64,000 nt of DNA from Apostichopus californicus. Taxonomy: Eukaryota; Echinodermata; Holothuroidea; Aspidochirotida; Stichopodidae. Location: contig JAIPMN010000979.1 in the NCBI GenBank assembly GCA_020650975.1, forward strand, positions 6,511 through 70,510, read 5' to 3'. Both the position numbers and the translations under genes were made by a program. The notes beneath the pieces are model-generated. The model ran no database searches, had not been told where the DNA came from, and was given only the letters and a program-made list of their open reading frames with translations. Position 1 is the first letter of the stretch; the number at the start of each line of letters is the position of its first letter. This document shows positions 22,501 to 44,100 of the stretch, in pieces.

Positions 22501-23243
22501 ATTTATGAATAAACAGCTAATTATGCACATTGATGTTGTAAGGGGAGTGACTGCCTCATTTTCAGTTATGTTATCCCTTTGTTTATAAAACCTTTGTTTC
22601 AAGGACACTGAACACAGGATTATGGCCCAAGGTAATTTTTTTGAAATAGTTTGTCTTATTTGAAAAGAGGAACATCACACTATTCAAATGATATATTGTG
22701 GGCTTGTTATAAATAAAGGATAAACTTATTAAGGCCTAAAATAAGAAATTTTGACGAGCGCAACATTCCACATCATTGTTTGCACATATTTAATGAGTTT
22801 CCCAGATTTATCCAAACTTCAAATGTGTATATCTTGGAAATGAAAGCTTTTTCAAGAAATTTCAACAGATTTTGAATGTGATTATCACACACAACAACTG
22901 TGCTAAATATGCGAGACACTTGAGATGAACCTCCTATTCTTCTGCATTAACACTGTGCAAATATCTCATAAACCTGTAATGTAGGTACAACGTTATGAGT
23001 TTTGGTACAAAAGGTTTGAAGTACCAGCCTACCAGGGCAACACTATCGTAAACATTGGCACAGGCCAGAAACCAGATTCAAAGTAAATACGATTCTCATT
23101 GTGACACTTTTGTAGGAGAGGTTTTAACATGTCATTTTTTTGGTCTTCTTATTGACCGATTCTCTGGTTTGAATGAGTGGCACTGCTCATCACATTCTCC
23201 TCTACTGAAGGCCAGCAAGACATCAGATTTGTTTCGTAGCAAT
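19529..23243. other. Convergent intergenic region between PUDP and NKAP
   Basis: The PUDP and NKAP 3' ends face each other here. AATAAA words occur (for example near 19743), but I cannot assign a polyadenylation site. A 19-bp minisatellite lies at 20648-20747. No protein-like frame is recognised. Confidence 0.6.
20648..20747. repeat. Minisatellite, 19-bp unit, about 5 copies
   Basis: CTGCTAGGTGCATAAACCA repeats with starts at 20648, 20667, 20686, 20705 and 20724, plus a partial sixth copy. The copies are almost identical (one AGACC/AAACC variant), which suggests recent slippage. Confidence 0.95.
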
Positions 23244-30648
<7,405 letters not shown>

Positions 30649-30953
30649 CTTACATCTAGAGTAGGATGAAGGTTAGAATCAGTTAAATGTTGCCACAAGA
30701 AGGCATCTGGTAGATGAATAAAATATCTAGTCGAATGTGAACAGAAGCAACTACTTCACCCTGAATCAGAGAGTATTCAATACAGCTACATATTTTTTTT
30801 TTTAATAGAAGACATACTATTTTGACTAAATACCATAACATTGCAAATCTTAATGTAAAATTGAGTGACATGATATCAATTTAAAAGTTAATCATGATCA
30901 TTCATAGATGCATTTACAGCTTTGTACTTAAGCATTTTCTTGTTAATTTCCAC

Positions 30954-31067
30954 AACAGTTAGTTTCTGCCATAGAACTTATTAGAAGAAATCATAGTTTG
31001 TGCCACAGAAATTGGTGTTGTTTGTCATGGCAGAAAACGATGTTGTCTATGGCAGAAACTACTGTTT
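30954..31067. repeat. Short inverted-repeat unit with TATGGCAGAAAC words
   Basis: The left arm AACAGTTAGTTTCTGCCATA (30954-30973) is the near-complement of the right arm TATGGCAGAAACTACTGTT (31048-31066). Between them the same word recurs in weaker form (GTCATGGCAGAAAACGATG, GTGCCACAGAAATTGGTG), giving about three direct units of roughly 24 bp. Either a tiny foldback element or a local rearrangement. Confidence 0.6.
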
Positions 31068-32074
31068 TTGTTAGGTAAAACAAATTGAAAAGCAAACATA
31101 AGACAGCAAGGATCACATTGTATTTTGTTAATGATTAGCCTACCTTTATTTTGGGGAAGATGCCCCCCTGGGCTGTGCATTAAAGCATAGGCTAGGCTAT
31201 AGTGAATAGAGTGCATTGCCAAAATGTTACATACTGTAGGCAAATGTTTTGCTTCAGTGCCTAAAGATTAAGTAACAGACAATAGACTAGTTGACTGATA
31301 ACAGTGACAAGTTAATTGAGAGCAGATTACTAAGAAAAAACTTGGTAGTAACATTTTTGAAGAAATACTTTGCATAAACTGATCTAGGGGCCTAGGCCTA
31401 ACTTAGGCCTAGCCTATGCTTACATAGGCCTACTGTAACTTCAAGTTGATGGTGGAACAAATGGCCCTCAAGTTTAAGCCAACTGTTAGTGTAAGGCTAA
31501 ATCCTACAAACGAAATATTACCAGCAGAATTTTTTACAGCACAGTCAATGCTAAAATGGAAAAGATAGGCCTTGGTCTGACCAGTGTTAATGTTAGGCTA
31601 CCAAAACAAAACGAAGGTGTGCAGACTTTGCTAGTACGTTGCTTTCATACTACGCTATGTACTCACAGTACTCACTATCACATCCATAGATGTGATGTCG
31701 TTCAGTGAGTTGGCAACGAATTACGATTGCTCAACCAATTCTGATCTGTTCAACATTTTTTTTAGTTCTGTGATGCTGCCATCTATTAGATTGCAACTAG
31801 CCTATGTTGTCTTTGCCGAGTAAGAATGATTCATTGTTTATTTATAGCTATGCCAAGATTGTGTCATATTCTTTATGCCAATTATCAGTGTTTCTTGAGA
31901 AAATAACAGTGCACTACACAACACGATTGGTACTTTTAGGTAACACTTGATCAAAGTCCAAAAAATGTGTCCCTTTCAAACTCTTCCATCCTCGCAATCG
32001 ACATGAAATAGCAGAATCGGTAATAGTATAGGTAGGCTAGGCCGTGCACTTGTTTTCAAAGTGGGACTGTCCCC

Positions 32075-32143
32075 ATGGCAACTCGACGTTCTCCCAAATT
32101 GGGTGATTCAGTCAGATCTGATACAGGCAAGGGAGGCAAATAA
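32075..32143 (+). promoter_or_regulatory. Upstream ORF (22 codons plus stop) before XRRA1
   Basis: ATG at 32075 in the context CCCCATGG opens a frame (MATRRSPKLG...) that stops with TAA at 32141-32143, eight bases before the XRRA1 ATG. If the transcript starts further upstream, ribosomes would meet this frame first and must reinitiate or leak past it. The transcription start is not known from sequence, so its inclusion in the mRNA is an inference. Confidence 0.5.
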
Positions 32144-32151
32144 AGTACACC

Positions 32152-35100
32152 ATGGCCGTACCCGCCGGAATCAAACTGGACGATGGCACCGGCCACTTCG
32201 TGTCGAAATGCTTCCCGGCAAGGAAAATCCTTGGAGGGTCAGATGATGGTAAGTTTAACAAATTACAAGCTAGATAAGTGATAGTATGATGTGTTATGAA
32301 ACGGCTTATCAATTGCGCAATCGTTTGCACGAGTGACGTTTTTCGAATTTCTATGTCGCATGCATGTAACCTAGCCTAACTGTACAGGACTGGAACGTCC
32401 CGTGTTTACGTTTGTCGTGTTGTGCAGAAAATACCAGCAATTGACAGTTTAAGATTCTGACGGTAAATTATGAAAGTTCTAGAAAGTTGTGAACTGAGCC
32501 TACCCTACGTCTTCCCTAGAAGTTCAATTGGCGATTGAGTCTTTCGTTGGACTCTGGTGTATTAATCTTCAAAATGAGAGTCTACTGTGGCTTGTTATCC
32601 AATCCATTCTGAAATAGGCCTACAGTTGTAGGCTACGTTGTCGCGTAATTTTAGGACCTAACGTGCGTCGTTAGGCTTAGCCTAAATACGTTTTCGTCGA
32701 AACGTTACCGGTCTACGCATAACACGGTATTCAGACAGTCATACTAAAATTCCTAATTTGGAATAAGATGCTTGTGTGGTTATTCTTCTTAAACCATGGT
32801 TGAATTAATTGTGTCATCCACACCTAGTAAGGTAAGGCCTAGACCTATTTTCTTATTCAGTAATTTTATATTTGATTTCAATAATTCTAAGTTAGAGTTC
32901 TAATCAAGTTAGGGCTTTGGATTTCAAGGTCTAGGCCTATTTACTTCAATTCTGAAATGTTTTGCAATTAGCATAGTAAGGCGTATTGCGCTTCTTGTTC
33001 ATTAAGTTACAACATTCCAGTATGTGGGCATGTGGCCAAAAGCACTGATGATTCAGGATGAATTTGCTTTGGGTTTTATTAAAGTGAGTGTGGCTTAACT
33101 AGTATGAGACAGGAAGTGGTTTTCACCCTCAGAGAACAAAGAAGGGCGAACAAATTAAGGTTAGGACTGGGTTATACAGTTGTGTATAGAGAACACCAAA
33201 CTGGTTAGTCCTTTCCCTGTGAACTGAATATTATGTAGGTTTTTTTTATACTTCTATTTTGTTTTGTGGTGGTTGTGTGAACTGTAAGTTTCTTTATGTC
33301 CTTATATCGTAGGGATGCTAGACAAAAGAATTAATTAGGTATTGGACAATATTTATAGGGCTCGGACGTTGGTGAGAAGACCACCATTTGAGATTTGCAC
33401 AAGCTTTTTGATATCACTGACAAAGCCAAGAAGTGGCATATAAAGTAAAAGCATGGCCCCTGTAGTTAATATAGTGTAGTTGTGTTGAAGGTGAATGATC
33501 AAATTTTTCCCCCTCATCATGGAAATTTCAAGGAACGACACAATGACAGCACAGTTTAAATTGGTAAGTACATCCTTTGCATTCTTGTTTTAATTTGTTG
33601 AACTTTTTGTTTCACAGTATATATTTATTAACTTTGTGCCGATTTGTTTCAAAAGGAAAGTTAGTATTTTAGTTTCTCATTAAATTTCTGTCACTCTCCC
33701 TGTAGAAATATGGCTTACTGAGAAGAATTTTCCTAATTATTTTATTTTATGTTTTGTGTATAAAATGTGTATTGAGGAAGATAACCTGTAACTCTTTTGA
33801 GAATAAATAGGCCTCGGAAAAGTTAGATTTCCATTTGTTTTAAATGTCACAATTTCCTGAACCCATGCATCTTGTGCAGGCGCAGTTTCCTGAAATAATT
33901 TTGGTAGGTTGATTTTAAATGCTAAAATTAAATGCTAGAAAGCTAAGCTGTCATTTCGATATGTGGCAAATGTTAGGAATGGAGCACTTACTATAGGTAA
34001 ATCTATTAGGAAAGGCAATGCAAATTAGTTGAATTTTAACATAGTGGTTAAATTTTGCAATGTAAAATGAACTTAAACATTTACAAAGCCCCATGCGGCC
34101 CCTACCATCATCCATCCTCCCCACCAAGAAGTCCTCTGCATTGTCAAATCAACTGGCCGTTAGTCTGAGTTAGGCTATTATGAAAAGAATGGTCCATCGG
34201 TGACTTTTGTGGTCTGTTTAGTGCACATCCAATGCTTCATTCTAATGGCCACAATTTTGTAAATGCCCCTGGCCAATGATCTATAAAATCAAAGATACAC
34301 AGCCAGAAAATCCTAAAACGGTTAAAAATTATCAATAAGTAATATTAAAAGTCTTTTTATGGAATTAATAATAACATATTTATTCATCAGTAAGTGATAA
34401 GTGTATGGGCCTCTTTCATCATCCTTCAAAATTGTAAAATAAATGTGGTTATTTATAATTGGATTCTGAAAACATTTATTCAGAGCAAAATACAAAATCT
34501 CAAAGTTTAAAACAAAGAACATTAATGTATCAAGTACAAATGACAGTCTTTCCATCAAATATCTTCTTCATTATGACTAACTCATGGCAGGAAATACTTG
34601 TCAGTTTTCATGCACTTAAAATTCAAACTTGAAATGTCAAATTATGATGCTTAATGCTAATTGGAAATTTAACAGAAAACTGAATTTTGAAATTACAAAC
34701 ATATCAGTAAACAAACACACAAATTTTTGTCTCTGAGCAATATTGGTCAAGTATTGAGATTTATTGACGCTTAGGTACAGTGTACAGTATATTTCACAAA
34801 GTATTCAAAAGCTGTTGCTAACTTCACAAATGTATTTATAAAGGACTACAGAAAGAAACTGTGGCTACACAACAGGAATAAGACTTTTTTATTCAAATTT
34901 GGTTTACCAGTGGAATAATTTCATGTTCACACTTTTCGTATTTGAGATTATTAAGTTTATTTGAGATTTTATAGCTTTGAGATTAATTAATTATGATTCT
35001 TGTTTCCAAAAAATATAAAATAAAAAAGCTATAAATTATGTACAGTATAAAATCTGCAGATTTTTTATGATCAGTTTCTGCATTCAGAAATAGGAGATCA

Positions 35101-38100
35101 TGTTTCTGAGGATGATTCTTATAAATATGTAAAATCTTGTTGTAATAGTGGAAACTATAGTGAAAGACATACTACTGTACATTACAGTCAACAAACATTG
35201 TCCATTTGAAAACACCGTCTTTTGCTTGAAGAGGATTATTTTTCCTTTCTTTTCTGTTTATTTTTTTTCTTGTTTCACTCTTCAGTGAATTGCATAGCGT
35301 CGAAGTTTGACGCTATGCAATTCAGTCAAATTGTCGAACTTTACTGTAGAAAGCAAGGAATACTAGACAAGGAGTTTCATTTTAACAATAAGCCTTTAAA
35401 GTTTTTAAAAATTTAATCAAGTCTGAAAGCAATATTAGACTTTATCGCAGGCAAGCAAAAGTTAAATTGCATTTACTCTTCCTTTTAAGGATTAGCTGTA
35501 TATCAGTAGAAAATAGTGTGTACCTCTATTGCAATGTACTGCACAGAAGGTTGCTACTTCCCCCTCAGCATGGCCTTTTATCTCAGCGTACACCCACATT
35601 TTTCAGAGTCGGACGTTAAAAGATACAGTGTATTGTATGTTTGGAATATATAGTCACTAAAATCAATTTTATGTATTGAAATGTTTGTTTTGCTTGTCAT
35701 AAATTTGCTTTTAGTTTCTCTTGTCATATTTAAACATGATAAAAAAAAAAGCATAATGTAGGTCTTGTAAGTTCTGTAATTATGTATAATGTATAAGTTT
35801 CTTCTGTGCACTGCAGAATATCTTCAAGTCTTTCAAGTACTTCCAAGAGTCCTTCAGTCCTTACTTAAGAATTTCTACATTTGACAACCTGGATACTTTC
35901 TTTCCAATTTCTTCTATATATCATTTTTTGAATTTCCGACTTGGGGCAAAGCTGTCTGTTAAACAAGGTTACAGTGTAGATGTACTTTGCGCAGAATAGT
36001 TTGTGTCTGAAATTGTGAAACCCCATCTGACTACCGAGCGACTGTGCTGCATTACTGTGTGATCCTGGAAAACCAGGTCTGCCAAGTAGTGTTAAAGTAG
36101 CACAAATATACTAGGTGTATAGTAGTATCTCAAACATATATTCAACGGGTAATTTAGTTTTGTTTGGAGAGATATCAAGCAATTAGACAACAACCTCTAA
36201 ATAATAGTCCTGCTCCTTGATAATTTTCAACATATATAGTATGTATAAATGTTTTTATAATATTTTTCACCAATTTTTTTTCTCTCTCTCTCTCTCTCCA
36301 TCTCTCTTCCTTTTAGGAGCATGGCTGGTTGCTCAACGCATTGAACAGAATAACAGACTGAAAGCTGTTTTAGTGACCAAGAAAAGTAAGACCTACTCTC
36401 AGATAAAACAAGAGAGACGGCTGAAGGAAACTCCTGAAGATGAAACAGACGATTTGATAACACCAGGTCTTCTTGATGGATTTTTTCTGGTAAGAAGAAT
36501 AAACAACAACTACAATGAAAATAATCTTTCATTTCCTTTTCTGTTTTTTCGATAGTATATTTTAGGCAAAATAGGCATTCAAAGTATATATATATATTTA
36601 TATTTCTTTAATTTTAAATCTTAATGTTTTAGATGAGTTTGTTGTTAGAATGTGATGAATAGAGTGTTTAAGCAAAATTTTGAATATATTGGAGCGGATG
36701 TTGATACTTTTCTCAATGCTATCTAAAGATCATTAATAAAATGCTGTAACAAAGCATAATTCCGGATTTGTTTTTGTGGTAAAAAAAAAGTCGTCATGAT
36801 TGTGTAGTTGTAGTATAACGACAAAAAAACCCCTCTGAACTGTCGAGGTTGAATGCTTATTGAGGCTTTAAGCTTTGTCAGTTGTCAGAGTGTTTTGAAT
36901 AAGAGATATCCTAGGCTGGTAAGTTTAGGGATGGATTTTCTAGAGTGTTGTATAACTGTAGAATTACATACAAACTGTACAGCAGTAGCCACTTTATGGC
37001 GATGTTAGAAGATTTAAGCTGAGATTTAAGCTGTCATTCCTCAGTGCATCCAACCAGGGGCATGACATTGATATGGGTACTATACATAAATCAAATGGTG
37101 GTTCTGTTCTGACAATGCAAAATTAGTCTTGGAGGTCATCCAAAGTACAACTACTTGTTTGTAACATCAAATTCAGATTGCATGGTAACTAAATGCCCAA
37201 GAAAAGATAAAACAATAAATTGATATCATCATCCATCAATTTGGGGATTCTGGAAAAAAAAGAAAAAAAAAAGGAAAAAAAAAGAAGTGGTTGGCCTATG
37301 AAGCTATCTATAATCCACATGAAGAGGATTTTTACTAGTTCAAAGCTAGTGTTCTTTTTCACCAAACCTACACATCTCTGAAAGCCGAGCAAGTTATAGC
37401 ATTAAATTATTTGCGAAGCCCTGTTTGTTATCAGTTCTTGCTATACTGATATTAAGCGCCAACAAAGAAAGCATCAGGCTCAGAAATCATTGCAATCGTG
37501 CTGGCGCGTGTTTGCGATGTGTATGTTACGGCTAGCATGGTTCGACCGATTGTTCCATGGTTTTCATCCTTGGCATAGTAAGTTTGTCACAATAAGTTAA
37601 ATACTATCAAGCCTGTTGTTTCTTTCATGTTTGCATACATCATGAATATTATTCAGTGAACATAAAATTCGTAATCAGATATCTCTGGAATATGTCTAAT
37701 TAGCTTGATTCATGTACTTGGATACTACAATGTTAGTATTAAGATACATGTTTATGAGATCATTAAATCTGATCTCATTGGTATTCATCCATGTATCTGT
37801 TTTCATACTATGTCATTATATAGACGTTGTCAACACGATAACTGATTGCTGGTATCTTCGCTTATATGTTGCCACGTTAGTCAGCATATAATCCCTCCCC
37901 AGTATGGTGTGCACAAGAATATTAACAAGTATGGCTTACCTCACTATGAATACTGTATTTGTGGGCATCGGAACCACTAAACGTCTCTGTTTTCTGGTTT
38001 AACCTCACGTGGTACAAATCAGTGAGATACAGTACATCTCTTGATAGCATCTAGTGTATAAACCCCAGTTGTATCTATCAGGTCCAGTCCAGATTAATAC

Positions 38101-41100
38101 TGTGACGTTTGAAAAAAGAAAAAATAAATGGGAAAATTATAGTGAAACCTAATGTACCATTATTTGCCCCTTTTGTCCCAAAGACTATTTACCATTTTCA
38201 CACCTGAAAAAGTCAGATTGCAAGTTTACTTTGGAAATAGAAATCTAAAATGAACCTTACAAACTGTTCTTGAACTGCCACTGGACATAATGATATACCA
38301 TAATGCTCTCTCAAAAGCATTCTTAGATGATAAGCATCCTAAAGAAATCTCCTTTCCATGCCACTAGTAATAAAATAATCTGGTCTATCTACCTTCAAAT
38401 CCCCTCTCATAATGAACCATCTCTCCCTCTCCCCCCCCCCCTCCCCATTGAATCCTGCTAATACCACACTGTCTGTAAGCCCTCGTGTATGAGATTTGTA
38501 GAAACTGCAATTTATAAACTTTTTTTCTATTCTTGAGATGAAGTTTGGTTCAAAAATAGGTTAAATTCATGTAGCCTATAGACTATTTTTCATTTCCGCT
38601 AGTTGATAATTTGATGTTTTTGTTCCTGCCCTGATATTTTCAATTTTACATTTCAAAGTTCAGATCATTCCATGTGGCTTTGTCTCCCTATGCACAGTTA
38701 TAATGCTCATATGCCCTTGCTTATTGCAGAATTCAGATTCAGAGTTTTTCCCCCCACAGTTTGATAGGACAATACAGGTCTACTTCCAAGAAATGTTTAG
38801 TCATCACCGACTATTCACGTCATACACCCGTTTCCTGTATTGTTCATCAAGGTGATGGTATTAATGTGTACATGCTGCAGTGTGTTGTGGTGGTATAGAG
38901 TATAGATAAGTACACAGTTATTCATTTGATAATATGCTCAGATGCTGAAGTTGCTACCAGGCAGTGAGTGTGTGGGGGATGATTGTTGAATCAGGGGAAA
39001 AGGAAATAACAAAGTAGTGAATAATATAGTAGTTGGTGTGATTGATAGGTGATATGTTTGGTTTATCTTTGCACGAATGAGGTTACACCTATAGAGAGTG
39101 TCTGTAATTATGTGTACAATGTGATTAAGTGTATACATCATCAGTGGCCCAACTGTTTGAATACCTCCATAGCTAGTAGGTGGCAATAGATATGAGTTTA
39201 ATACCAATGGCTGTATTTTGAATGGCAAGTTATGTTCTAAAATGAGGAAACTGAACGGTTTTGAAATTTTAATACTAATATGGAGATGAGCATGATGAAG
39301 TTAAAAGGATAATAAAAGGGTGTGGTGAAAGGTCAAGTTTATAGAGAAAAGGGGAAGTTGTAATGATTCCGGCAAACAATATGGTGAGGTGCTAAGTAAA
39401 CATAAATGTGGTTCGATAGACCCTGGTACCGGTGGGTACCGATATTTGCAACAACAAAAAACACTGTCCCGTGCCAATATTGCTTGTTCTCTACCCAGAT
39501 TAGAAATACAACAATTTTGGCAGAAATTTCTTAACTTATATGTATATATCTATATATATGTTTACTTTTCAAATTGTACTGAATATTGTGTAAAGTTGTA
39601 AACCAGTGTTTTCTCTTGCACAGTTACTGATTTGTTTACCCCAATCTTTGCTGCGGAAGGCATGAGTTTTCTATAAAAGAATGCCATCAACATTGCATTG
39701 TTACATTTACATTGTGAATATAGTGTAACTTTTTGCAGAGGAGGTGGGTTTGCTCTGTGGTTGACAATGGGAGTAAGAGCTTCCTAAACAACAAAAAAGT
39801 GATTGAGTTAGTCAACTACATCACTGCCTATCACAACAGGAAATTCAGTGGTTGATTGGTTTGAAAAACAAAACAAAAACTGTCCTAGTTCCTTCAGTAG
39901 GGACTATCTCTCCTCCATCCTGGATTATGATAACACTTGCTATGCTATAACAGTGCAGTCTGCTTGAACAGAACCATCATCGCTGCTGTGAAAGCTTGAA
40001 AGCGGAGAGAATTACTGTCTAGATCTCTTTGGAAAACCCAGCAGGTGATCGGGGTTATTGGAAGGTCCCATGTCTGAGAACAATGCAGTGTTGTGCAACC
40101 TCTCCGACTTCCCATGTACAGTATTATTCAGGTGTAATTTTACATTGAGACTTAAGTGATTCATTATCATGGGTAACGTAGTCACTCATAGAAACCTACA
40201 CAGTGTATGTTGTTGATATTTGATGGGGTTTTTGAGGTATTTGTACAATCTGCATGCTAAACAAAGAAGGAGTGGGAAAACCATTTTGCACATTTGTGGT
40301 TAACCTGTAGCAGACAACAAAGCAACCATTGTTTCCTCAGGATCCTTATGAATGGATGTAACATGTTTTGCATTTTATTTTTGGTTTTGTTTTATAATTA
40401 CAGTAACATGATAACTATCTTCATGTGTGTACATATTATTATCATTATTCAAGTAAGTATCAATTATATTGAAGATTGTTTTATTTATCCATGCTTTAGC
40501 ACAGTGTGAATGGCAAACATGTTTTCATCAACTTTATTGTAGAGAGTTTCATTAATATCATATTTTTCATAATATATGAAGTAAATGTAAATTTTTTTTT
40601 TTAAAACTCAAACAGTGAAAAGTGTAGGGGTGTGGAAATGTTGAGGATTTGAATCAAATTCATTAATTACTCAAATTTGTTTAACATTCATGGTCCCTTA
40701 TCCCTAGCCCCATTAAGTATCTCAACAGCACAAAGTAAGCAAATTTATACTGTAGCATGTCTATGCAACTTCTTAAGAGGCTGTACTGGCTGTTTAGTGT
40801 TCAGTAATATATAGCATCTTAAGAACCATGATACAAAGTATCCTCCCTACTTGTAGTTCTACAACTGATAAGCGTCACCAAAAAAAAAAACCCAAAAAAT
40901 ACTAATTCAGGAATGACAGTGAATCACATTTATTTTGAGGATACCTATAAAGTTAAAAGTCTCTTAATGTGCATCTTTGTCATCCAACTGAGTCAGTTCC
41001 ACATGATACAGGTGTTGCCACGGTGACTAATACTGACTTGGACTGCTGAGGCATCTTGGAGAAAATCCAACCCTGCATGCCTTCAATAATAACGTTTGAT

Positions 41101-44100
41101 TGTTTCTTCCATAAATGAAATATTATAGGGACTCAGGCTTTAATTTTTATGTCAATAAAAAGATTTAGTCATTAGCTTCATAAGTTCATCTATATACTGT
41201 GTACTACCTTTGTCATCATGTAGTAGTTTTAAGTCTGTCGTAAAATCTGTTTCACATTAGCTTTTCAGAAGGAATATCACATCACATTATGGCCTCGGCT
41301 AAGGAATTTCCATCATTGACTGCAATGTAACTTGTTTCATGTACATGATCATAATAATAACACGACATAAGTCTCTGGATATCGAAGAAGGTAGCAGATC
41401 TTAATGAGTAATTAAAGTAACTTAACCTTGGTAGGACTGTCAAACTCACCCAATAATCTTGAAAAGCCATATATGCTGGAAGATCAAATTGAAAGTGTCA
41501 AATTAAAACAGTATAGTTTTTACAGACCTGTAATGGGTAAAGGAAAGACACAGATTGATGAAAGAAAACAAAACTATACAAATATGTATGTGTACTGTAC
41601 ATCCTACTGTATAATTCATAGTTCACACAACCAACTTGTCCTCAGAGGTTACATTTGAATAAACCTCTTATCAGTATTTGAACTGGTTTGATTTAAATTG
41701 AGAGATATTGATACTTCGATACTTCACAAGTTCACCATGCATCCGTATAAATTATTTGTATATATGTTGTCATCGTTGCCGATGTGTGTTATTTCCTTAG
41801 CGTGACCAAGGGGAAATTTCCGCTTGGTCGAGGTCGGGCAAAGGTCAATGCTGCCCTCGCCCAGTGGTGTGTATGGTGTGACCTTTTATACCCGCCTCCT
41901 CGATTTGCATACTTACGTAATCGATGCACACTTACGTAACCGATGCACACTTACGCATTATGTGAGGTACATATGCTTCATTCCTCTCCTGGTTCAGCTT
42001 CATGGAGCTATGTCTCAGTGACATATATGTGACATCATAGGTCACAGTTTCCTTGTTAATTGTATGACATTATAGGGCATAATTTCCTTGTTAATTGATA
42101 TGACATTATAGGAGGCCACAGTTTCCTTACAGTTACTTCTTTCATTATCAGTTTATAATGAGGTCTGTTGTATGTGTAAATAATCCCCAGTCCTAACAAT
42201 GCTCTTAACAATGTAAGTACACATTTCTTTTCCGACCACAGTGGACTTTCATTTCGTTAGGATATTCACCCTACTAACATTCATTATCGTTGTTACCTTT
42301 GAATGACCTTACAGCTTATTCTCTCTTGAATGGTGATCTAATCTTGAATGCAAAGTAAAACTTAAACTGTAACAAGAGTTGCCACGAACCCACTGGATGT
42401 GGTTATTTCTGGGAAATTGCTAGGTTAATTAAACTTGTGGCCTCCTACAAGCAAGAACAAAGATGCTGGGGGTATGACTAAATATTCTGTTGACTTTTAT
42501 AGTCAATTACAAAATAGTGTAGTGGCTTGTGACCACTTCATAGAAAATAATTTCTGCTATGACGTAAATATATAAGATGTGCATACCAGTAAAAATCACT
42601 TCCCATAGGAAGTCATAAATGTGCACAATAAGATAGATGCAGGTATATTAATTATTAACAGTATTGATATTGTTTTCTCCATTGGGTAGAATGTTGCACA
42701 ACGGTCTTCTACCAAATGTTGTTTCTTCCTCTTCCTGTGCAAACCTTAAAAATAGCAAATCTGTTGAATAATTTGTAAAGTTCTGAAATGTATATCCATT
42801 TATGCAGACATAGATCGTTGGATTAAGTGGAATTTATTAAAAGCTATAAATGTGATACATTTACAATGTACACTCCTCTCTTCAGACTAAGAGAATAATA
42901 GATAGCTTGCGTAAGTTCACTGTAGGTATCAACAGAATCAAGTTTCACAGTATAATATAACCAAAATGATGTCACGTTTGGTAAGTTTGGGGGCCGACTT
43001 TGGAGTTGAGTACCAACCAAAGTAATACCCTAAGAAAACAAAAGGAAAGAAACCAAATAGTGAAGAAAAATGATTTTTTTTTTTCTCCTCTCTTACCTGT
43101 CTCCATTCTAGTATGCACTATAACTTACAGTATATACTTCAAATATACACAAGTTTGCCCTTTCTCTAAACTTCTGTGTATTTCAGCTTCCTTTTTGGAT
43201 TTTGGCACCGCTTTATCTTGTAGTGTAAAGTCAAGAGGTTCATGAACTTAAAAAGTACAAGGAGTTGTTTAACACTCCCAAACAGGAGTCACAAGTTTGA
43301 CGCAGAGTCATGTTATGACTCTGCCAAGCCTAATAATTGCCTTGTTTAACAATTACAATGAAGGCTGTTTGAAGACAAGGATCGTTAAAAAACAAAATTT
43401 ATGAGCCTTTTCCTCCTTCTTGTTTTTTTTTTGTTTGGCCCTCCCCCCCCCCCTTTTTTTGTTGCCTGTTGTTGAACCAATTGAACCATTTGACTTGATC
43501 TAAAATAATAAAATTTTTGAATTAGGGAAATTCCCTCCTTTTGCTACAGTATGTAATTAAAGGAAGGGAGGAAATATTCTGATGTACAATCAATATTGGT
43601 CCCTCAAAAGACGTGAACTTTTGAACTTTAGAAGGTACTGTAGTGTAATTTTACCTCTCCAAGTGCTGAAAATACAGGAACTTTATAGGTCAGTTAGTCG
43701 ATCTATCTATCCGGTGGATTATTTTAACCGACTAACTGTCCTTGTTATTGTAAGAACATGTATTAGTAATAAAAGCTATGTATGTTTAATACATGTACAG
43801 TTAGTGTGTAATTCTGTAATCTGAGCATCCCTGTGAAACAGAATGGCACGTCATATCTTTACTGTGCTTCTCTGTTATCTGTTTCCACCCTGCTGTTGCA
43901 TTTACTTGTCTAATTAGTCTTAACTTTGGTACCATGTTAGCACACCCCCACCATCCTCCTCCTCCTTTGACCCTGTTCAGGGTCATAACCCACTATGTTC
44001 ACATTTATCACTTGTGAGTGTTGTAAATGTATGTATACTATTAGTGAATATATTCCTAAAGAATGAAACACTGCATCGTCTGTTAACACTAGTGGACATT

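Larger units (their letters stand above)
30649..32151. promoter_or_regulatory. Divergent promoter region, NKAP / XRRA1
   Basis: This 1.5-kb space lies between the two start codons and must hold both promoters and any 5' UTR exons. Visible: a small inverted-repeat unit (30954-31067), a cluster of TAGGCCTA words (31388-31432), and near 31680-31725 a short palindrome, TCACATC-CATA-GATGTGA, inside CTCACT/AGTGAG arms. The XRRA1 uORF lies at its right edge. No TATA box could be assigned. Confidence 0.5.

Noticed and set aside
41815-41845. GGGGAAATTTCC, a kappa-B-like site inside a short palindrome
   Set aside because: A single 10-12-base match deep in an intron is expected by chance; no other support.
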